Positions 59,650-64,000 of a DNA stretch of 64,000 bases are shown here, in pieces. Made by a program: the position numbers and the translations under genes. The stretch comes from Anaerolineales bacterium (GTDB taxonomy: Bacteria; Chloroflexota; Anaerolineae; Anaerolineales; Villigracilaceae), in assembly GCA_016934715.1 (NCBI GenBank), contig JAFGSI010000026.1, forward strand, positions 1 to 64,000. The letters are read 5' to 3'. Below the pieces are notes generated by a model. The model saw nothing but the letters and a program-made list of their open reading frames with translations. It was not told the DNA's origin and did not search any database. The number at the start of each line of letters is the position of its first letter. The stretch's first letter is position 1.

Positions 59650-60480
59650 TCACCACGCCGTCCAACCGCCATCGACGACCAGGTTGCCACCGGTCATGTA
59701 AGCCGAGGCCTCTGACGCCAGGAACAACAGGGCGCCGTTCATCTCGTCCCGGTCGGCCATGCGGCCGAGAATGGTTTTGGCCGCATAATTTGCCACGAAG
59801 ATCTCGTCGTGATTGTTGTAGACTCCGCCGGGGGTCAGGGCATTGACCCGGATGCGGGTACCCGTATAATAAGCGGCCAGATATTTGGTGAAGCCAAGCA
59901 CTCCGGCCTTGGTCACCGTGTAGTAGACCGGCTTGTAAGCCAGGCGCTTCCCCTCCTTGACATAGATGCGCTGGTCGGGACCGTTCAGGCCATAGGTCGA
60001 GCAGATATTGATGATGCTGCCCTGTGAGCCCTGATCAAGCATCGGCCGGACGCAGGCCTGGGTGACCAGGAACATGCCGGTCAGGTTCACGTTCAGGGCC
60101 GCCTGCCACTGCTCGAGCGGATATTCTTCAAACTTGCCTGGAGCAATGCCTCTCGCCACGGCGTCGGCGTCGAACTTGGGATCAAGGGCCGCGCTGTTGA
60201 CCAGCACGTCCAGCCGTCCGAAGGTGCGCAGGGTTGTCTCAACCAGCAGGCCGCAGGAGGCCGGGTCGGTGACATCCAGGGCAAAGGGGCTGGCGCGCAA
60301 ACCCGCGGCGGTCAGGGAGTCGGCCGTCTCTCCGGCGGGACCCGCGGCCAGGTCAGCGACGACGACGGAGGCCCCGGCCTCCGCCAGTGTCCGGCAGAAC
60401 TCACGGCCAAGCAACCCTGCCCCGCCGGTGACGACCGCCACGCGGTCCTGCAGGCGAAATAAATCGAATACGGTCGACAT
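59650..60480 (-). CDS. SDR-family oxidoreductase
   Basis: A 276-residue short-chain dehydrogenase. VAVVTGGAGLLGREFCRTL binds NAD(P), LVNSAALDPKFD follows, and the catalytic set is IINICSTYGLNG (Ser) and YYTVTKAG (Tyr, Lys). The end MTGGNLVVDGGWTAW is typical. The start at 60480 follows the methyltransferase by 5 nt. Sequence resembles SDRs commonly next to NeuA/NeuB-type genes, so a role in making or modifying the nonulosonate or its precursor is plausible. Confidence 0.9.
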   Translation of the reverse strand: MSTVFDLFRLQDRVAVVTGGAGLLGREFCRTLAEAGASVVVADLAAGPAGETADSLTAAGLRASPFALDVTDPASCGLLVETTLRTFGRLDVLVNSAALDPKFDADAVARGIAPGKFEEYPLEQWQAALNVNLTGMFLVTQACVRPMLDQGSQGSIINICSTYGLNGPDQRIYVKEGKRLAYKPVYYTVTKAGVLGFTKYLAAYYTGTRIRVNALTPGGVYNNHDEIFVANYAAKTILGRMADRDEMNGALLFLASEASAYMTGGNLVVDGGWTAW

Positions 60481-60485
60481 GGCCT

Positions 60486-61259
60486 CTACACCTTGATCCA
60501 TTCTGCTTTGAAACTGACCATCTGGGCAATTTCGCGCTTGATGGTCGCGAAGCCCTGTTGCCACTTATACAAGACGTTGTCTGGCTGGCTGGCATAACGA
60601 CATGAAAAGACCAGGTTCGCATCGACCTGTGGAGGCCTGACAAGGCGGATCCCAAGATCCGGGCGATCAGCATAGGCCAGGTAGCATTTGGTGCGCTCCA
60701 TCATCTCTTGCAGTTCCGGGTTTTGTCTGTCGGCCGGGTCATAGATATACGTGTCGATCGCATGGATCATCCTGCCGCCCGGTTTGAGAACACGCACACA
60801 GTCGCGGAAGAAAGCATCCAGGTAATCGAGGGGGATATGTTCAACAACCGAGATTGAAAACAGCGTGTCAAAATATCCGGCGCGCAGGATCGGATTAAAT
60901 TCACCTAGATAATCTTCGACGATCTTTACACCTCCCAAAAAAGGACGGCGCAGGGGTCCATTGCCCATCCCCTCAAACTTATCCACCAGCCAGCATTCAT
61001 TCGCTTTTCTCAGAAGCCGCAGGACACGCGAGTTGCCCCCACCGGCCTCAAGGATCTTTTTCCCCTTCTCCTTACGAAGCCGCGTGTAGACGTAAGCGTC
61101 CTGGATCGTCTTCAGCGTATGTTCATCGCCCATGCCAAAACCATACCGCCGCAAAGCCAGGTTCCGTCTGGTTCGTCTCAGGAATCCACGATACTTCGCT
61201 TCAGGCTCCAGCTCATTCAACCAATCCCAATATTCTTTACGAGTGATCACATCGAACAT
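60486..61259 (-). CDS. Class I SAM-dependent methyltransferase
   Basis: A 257-residue enzyme. KKILEAGGGNSRVLRLL is motif I, LFSISVVEHIPLDYLDAFF the middle, and RVLKPGGRMIHAIDTYIYDP the motif after beta 5. The N-terminal part is basic (RGFLRRTRRNLALRRYGFG). It lies 32 nt after the acyltransferase and 5 nt before the SDR. It shares the middle and post-motif pattern with the methyltransferase at 53645 and so may belong to the same subfamily. Target unknown, probably a sugar or lipid-linked intermediate. Confidence 0.85.
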   Translation of the reverse strand: MFDVITRKEYWDWLNELEPEAKYRGFLRRTRRNLALRRYGFGMGDEHTLKTIQDAYVYTRLRKEKGKKILEAGGGNSRVLRLLRKANECWLVDKFEGMGNGPLRRPFLGGVKIVEDYLGEFNPILRAGYFDTLFSISVVEHIPLDYLDAFFRDCVRVLKPGGRMIHAIDTYIYDPADRQNPELQEMMERTKCYLAYADRPDLGIRLVRPPQVDANLVFSCRYASQPDNVLYKWQQGFATIKREIAQMVSFKAEWIKV

Positions 61260-61291
61260 AGCAATGACTCCATCAGCGCACGAATGACTTG

Positions 61292-61984
61292 CTAGGAAGG
61301 TCCCCTTTGGTTACGGTCCCGTCGCCAGGTGATGCCTTCCTTGATGCCCGCGGCAGGGTTGCCGGCCAGGATCGTACCCGGTTGGCAGGATCGGGTGACG
61401 ATCGCGCCCGTTGCGATCACGGAATCATGCCCGATCTCCACACCTTTCAAAAGCACAACATGTGCGGCGACCCAGACATGGTCTCCGATGATGATATTGC
61501 GGGCCGGATTGATGCGTTCGCCTGTTGCAGCATCCAGGATGGCATGGCTGTCACCGGTACGAATGTCAATGTCGTTGGCAAACATGCATTCCTTGCCGAT
61601 CATCACCTGTGAACCCGGTTCAGTAACGGCAACCACCACATCGACCATGGTCGTGCCGGCCCCGATCTCCAGCCGGCAATCCTGGTCCTCGAACCACAGC
61701 AGCGCGCCACGACTGATGCGACAGTTGGGACCGATCTCAATCCGGTGGCCCGAGCCGCGAATCCGGATCTTGAGATTGAAGACCACGCTGCCTGCACCAA
61801 TCGTGATGTGGTTGTCGTCACCGATAATATCCAGTTCCACGCTGGAGAGCCTGGCGCCGTTGGCCTCCAGGTGGTTTCCCTGGCCATGCACAATCTCGCG
61901 CAGTTCACCGCCTAACAAGCGCCACAGAACCCCGCCCAGGCGAGGAAAGCGTTTGAGGAAAAAACGATAGAGAGGATTCGCCAT
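61292..61984 (-). CDS. Hexapeptide-repeat acyltransferase
   Basis: A 230-residue left-handed beta-helix acyltransferase. Repeats of the I/V-G-x-G/D-x-x-I type run from about residue 55 to 205 (IIGDDNHITIGAGS, IEIGPNCRISRGA, VMIGKECMFANDIDI, IIIGDHVWVAAHVVLLKGVEIGHDSVIATGAIVT). The motif DHVWVAAHVVLLKGV is typical of the LbH_XAT group of O- or N-acetyltransferases. The N-terminal basic helix may touch the membrane. It follows the Gfo/Idh gene by 3 nt. Probably acetylates a sugar. Confidence 0.88.
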   Translation of the reverse strand: MANPLYRFFLKRFPRLGGVLWRLLGGELREIVHGQGNHLEANGARLSSVELDIIGDDNHITIGAGSVVFNLKIRIRGSGHRIEIGPNCRISRGALLWFEDQDCRLEIGAGTTMVDVVVAVTEPGSQVMIGKECMFANDIDIRTGDSHAILDAATGERINPARNIIIGDHVWVAAHVVLLKGVEIGHDSVIATGAIVTRSCQPGTILAGNPAAGIKEGITWRRDRNQRGPS

Positions 61985-61987
61985 CCA

Positions 61988-62977
61988 TTACTCGATTCGC
62001 AAGAGGCGCCCTTGCCGGGAAGACTCGCAGGCGGCCAGGGCCAGGCGTAGAGCGGTGATGCCATCCTCCAGCGTGCAAAGGGGTTGGCTCTCCCCGCGGG
62101 CAATGTGGATGAGGTGGTTTATCTCATCCATGAACATCACATTTCGGTCAAAATCCTGTGGGGCGAAGAACTCCTTCCAGGCCTGCTTCTGCGGCTCGTA
62201 GAGACGCAACAGACCTGTGGCATTGTCCCATGCAAGGGTCCCCTCGGTCCCGGCAATCTCCCAGTGGTGACCAGGAGGCTGCTGAATCATATTCAAATGG
62301 ATGCTGCCAATTGCCCCGCTGGCAAATAGCAATCCAATCTCGGCTGTATCATCGACATCGATCCCGAGGCCGCCGAGAGTAGTGACGAAGGCCCACAACG
62401 AGTCGACCCTCCCGACCAGCCAGGGGAGATAATCCAGTGAATGAGACTGGGTCAGCACGACCCCGCCCCCCAGGTCAGAACGCGCCGCATATCCCTGGCG
62501 ATAATCCTCCCACGGATGCCAGGCGGGCAAGTATTCCCCAAAGTGGACCCGCGCCACCAGCAGGCGCCCAATGGCCCCGGCAGCAATCAGGTCGCGCGCC
62601 ATTTGCAGAGTCGGGTGGAACCGAAACTGGAAGCCCACCAGGATCCGGCTCCCGGAACGTCTTGCCGTCGCAGCCAGTTCATCCAGACCTTCAAGAGAAT
62701 GGGATACTGGCTTCTCAAGCAGGATGGTGCAACCCGCCTCGGCTGCTGGAATGGCCACGTCAAGGTGCAGGGCGGTCGGGTTTGCAATAATGACCACATC
62801 CGGTTTGTGCGCCAGGGCAGCCTGCAACTCGGTTACGACCGGCAGACCGGCCAGGTCGTCGTCCGGGAGAGTAGCCTGATGGGTTCGGTAGAGGAGGAGA
62901 TCCTCTTCGCCGCAGGCGCGCAGGTTGCGTAAGTGGCGACGTCCGATGGAACCAAGTCCGGCAATCAGAAATTTCAT
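61988..62977 (-). CDS. Gfo/Idh/MocA-family oxidoreductase
   Basis: A 329-residue NAD(P)-dependent sugar dehydrogenase. FLIAGLGSIGRRHLRNLRA is the Rossmann motif; VVIIANPTALHLDVAIPA and ILLEKPVSHSLEG (the E-K-P catalytic element) follow, then the family alpha/beta domain to the end (MFMDEINHLIHIARG). Members oxidise or reduce sugars and nucleotide sugars. It lies in the nonulosonate end of the locus, 4 nt after the GT2 and 3 nt before the acyltransferase, suggesting precursor synthesis. Confidence 0.9.
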   Translation of the reverse strand: MKFLIAGLGSIGRRHLRNLRACGEEDLLLYRTHQATLPDDDLAGLPVVTELQAALAHKPDVVIIANPTALHLDVAIPAAEAGCTILLEKPVSHSLEGLDELAATARRSGSRILVGFQFRFHPTLQMARDLIAAGAIGRLLVARVHFGEYLPAWHPWEDYRQGYAARSDLGGGVVLTQSHSLDYLPWLVGRVDSLWAFVTTLGGLGIDVDDTAEIGLLFASGAIGSIHLNMIQQPPGHHWEIAGTEGTLAWDNATGLLRLYEPQKQAWKEFFAPQDFDRNVMFMDEINHLIHIARGESQPLCTLEDGITALRLALAACESSRQGRLLRIE

Positions 62978-62981
62978 GCGC

Positions 62982-63929
62982 TTACTTCACGTTGCTAAAA
63001 TACAGGCGGAAGAGACCATTGTAAATCCCGAACAGGAGGTGGCGAATCCCCGGCAACCAGAGCAAGCGCCGCAGCCAATGCATCCGGGGAACAGCTCTCA
63101 CGGCGTGCGGCCTGTCCTTGACCTCATTGCCCATATGGGCCACGTAAGCCTCCGTGGTCGAAAGGCGTAAGTAACCCAGTTCGTTTAAACGGCTGTCGAG
63201 GATGTTTTCCCCACGCATGGGTTTTTCTGACGGCAATGGCAGAATCTGCTGGAGCGCCGGGCGCGGGCAAACAAACTGAAAATGGGCCGCGCCGACGTAA
63301 GCCCTGCGACCATTATACTCAAGCAGATAATCCTTGCCGTGAAGATATTTCTCGCGCGCCTTGGCCTCATCCCAACCAGTATTGACGGCATGTTCGAGGA
63401 AGACCTCCCACTCCAAAAAGGCACCCTCCTGCAGGACGCCCTGCTGGCGTCCCCAATCGAGGGTGGAGGTGAACATCTCTTCCTTGGTCCGCAGCGGGAT
63501 TGCGGTAATCATGCCGGCCTGTGGATAAGCAGCGAAGATCTCAAGCGTGCTCTTGAGCCAACCGGGACGGAAATAGATATCTCCGTCGGCGAAAGCGACA
63601 TACTTCCCCTGTGCTGCCCCGAACATAAAGTTCCAGGCTCCGATCTTGCCGATATTGGTGTCGGAAAGGATCAGGTACTGAATCTGATCCTGCTTGAGCA
63701 TATCAACCAGGTAATCCCGGACTTCAGGACAGCTGTGATTGTCGAAGACCACCAGGTCGAAGGGTTGTTCCGTATTGGCCCGGACACTTTCCAGGCAGGC
63801 GCGCAAGACCTCCATGCCTTGCGCATGAAAGCCCTCCAGCATCGGGATGAAGTTCACGATACAGACCGTAATTTCCCTGGGCTGGGCAACCTTTTCGATC
63901 TTCTTGGCCGGATTCTGACCAGTGCGCAT
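62982..63929 (-). CDS. GT2-family glycosyltransferase
   Basis: A 315-residue GT-A enzyme. VCIVNFIPMLEGFHAQGMEVLR starts the fold, VVFDNHSCPEVRDYLVD replaces the usual V-D-N-x-S/T-x-D-G, and VAFADGDIYFRPGWL is the D-G-D metal site. The enzyme continues with VVFLEHAVNTGWDEAK-like segments and ends in a basic tail. The frame stays open upstream of the ATG at 63929 to the window edge, so a longer N-terminus cannot be excluded. It lies 4 nt before the Gfo/Idh gene. Donor unknown. Confidence 0.85.
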   Translation of the reverse strand: MRTGQNPAKKIEKVAQPREITVCIVNFIPMLEGFHAQGMEVLRACLESVRANTEQPFDLVVFDNHSCPEVRDYLVDMLKQDQIQYLILSDTNIGKIGAWNFMFGAAQGKYVAFADGDIYFRPGWLKSTLEIFAAYPQAGMITAIPLRTKEEMFTSTLDWGRQQGVLQEGAFLEWEVFLEHAVNTGWDEAKAREKYLHGKDYLLEYNGRRAYVGAAHFQFVCPRPALQQILPLPSEKPMRGENILDSRLNELGYLRLSTTEAYVAHMGNEVKDRPHAVRAVPRMHWLRRLLWLPGIRHLLFGIYNGLFRLYFSNVK

Positions 63930-63934
63930 GGCAA

Positions 63935-64000
63935 CTACTTTCTCGGAATAGTGGAAGACCAGGTCTGCGCCCGGACGAACAGCAGGGCGATCCTCCAGCG
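63935..64000 (-). CDS. Partial 3' end of an unidentified gene
   Basis: The minus strand from the right edge to 63935 holds one frame with a stop codon (TAG at 63935-63937) that gives a C-terminus such as RWRIALLFVRAQTWSSTIPRK. Its third codon positions are mostly G or C, as in the neighbouring genes, and the stop sits 5 nt before the GT2 ATG, matching the locus spacing. It is too short to name. The alternative frame, continuous with the GT2, has a much lower GC content at third positions. Confidence 0.4.
   Translation of the reverse strand, partial: RWRIALLFVRAQTWSSTIPRK

Noticed and set aside
57854-59701. Plus-strand open frame of about 615 codons opposite the GT-C gene
   Set aside because: Gln-rich low-complexity translation without domains; it is the shadow of a hydrophobic protein gene.
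63930-64000. Extension of the last GT2 gene to the window edge in the same frame
   Set aside because: The frame is open, but third-position GC is low there, while another frame with a stop at 63935 looks like the end of a preceding gene.
1-64000. CRISPR arrays, insertion sequences, prophage genes
   Set aside because: No direct-repeat arrays, transposase-like genes or phage structural genes were seen anywhere in the window.

Overview
This 64 kb window looks like a chromosomal segment of a GC-rich (roughly 60% by eye) member of the Chloroflexota, most likely an Anaerolineae-type bacterium. No ribosomal marker is present, so the assignment rests on gene content: the SCO1664-like/DUF3090 pair shared mainly by Actinobacteria and Chloroflexi, several membrane-anchored or lipoprotein genes with Thr/Pro-rich linkers, an NBR1-type Ig-like lipoprotein, and a BMP-type nucleoside ABC transporter. 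No mobile element, CRISPR array, tRNA or rRNA gene was recognised.

Left part (1-32 kb), housekeeping and transport. On the minus strand: SCO1664-like protein, DUF3090 protein and RNase Z. Then FtsK/SpoIIIE (+), a kinase-like protein with a degenerate P-loop (-), a tiny lipoprotein (-), an acidic-tailed hypothetical protein (+), GatB (+), glutamate dehydrogenase (+), a GNAT acetyltransferase (-), two tandem ArsR-HTH/DUF2087 regulators (-), a branched-chain aminotransferase (+), a TP-linker membrane protein and a PrsA/SurA-like foldase (-), groES-groEL with a perfect CIRCE operator (-), two tandem membrane TPR proteins (-), trmD plus an MFS carrier (+), a complete BMP-family ABC importer (+), an NBR1-like lipoprotein, queG, rdgB (+), and an alpha/beta hydrolase with a histidine kinase (-).

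Right part (32.1-64 kb) is one surface-glycan biosynthesis locus, all on the minus strand. It holds about 30 genes, mostly joined by 4-8 nt overlaps or gaps of a few bases. It has a WecA/MraY-type initiating transferase, a Wzz-like chain-length protein, a Wzy/WaaL-like polymerase or ligase, at least ten glycosyltransferases (GT2, GT4, GT-C, capsule/KpsS-like), two DUF115 (GT42-like) proteins, three methyltransferases, a formyltransferase, a DUF4910 peptidase-like protein, a hexapeptide acyltransferase, two SDRs, two other dehydrogenases and a sulfatase-fold membrane enzyme. It carries nonulosonic-acid chemistry: a NeuB-type synthase lacking the C-terminal SAF domain, a NeuA cytidylyltransferase fused to a KdsC-like HAD phosphatase, and a second separate cytidylyltransferase. 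The inferred product is a modified, CMP-ulosonate-containing polymer built on an undecaprenyl carrier. No flippase or ABC exporter lies in the window, so export genes are probably beyond the right edge.

Across the window several genes have a -10-like hexamer only 6-9 nt before the start codon, most without an SD, which suggests frequent leaderless transcription. Most terminators sit between convergent genes; one is built into the overlapping 3' ends of rdgB and the hydrolase gene.
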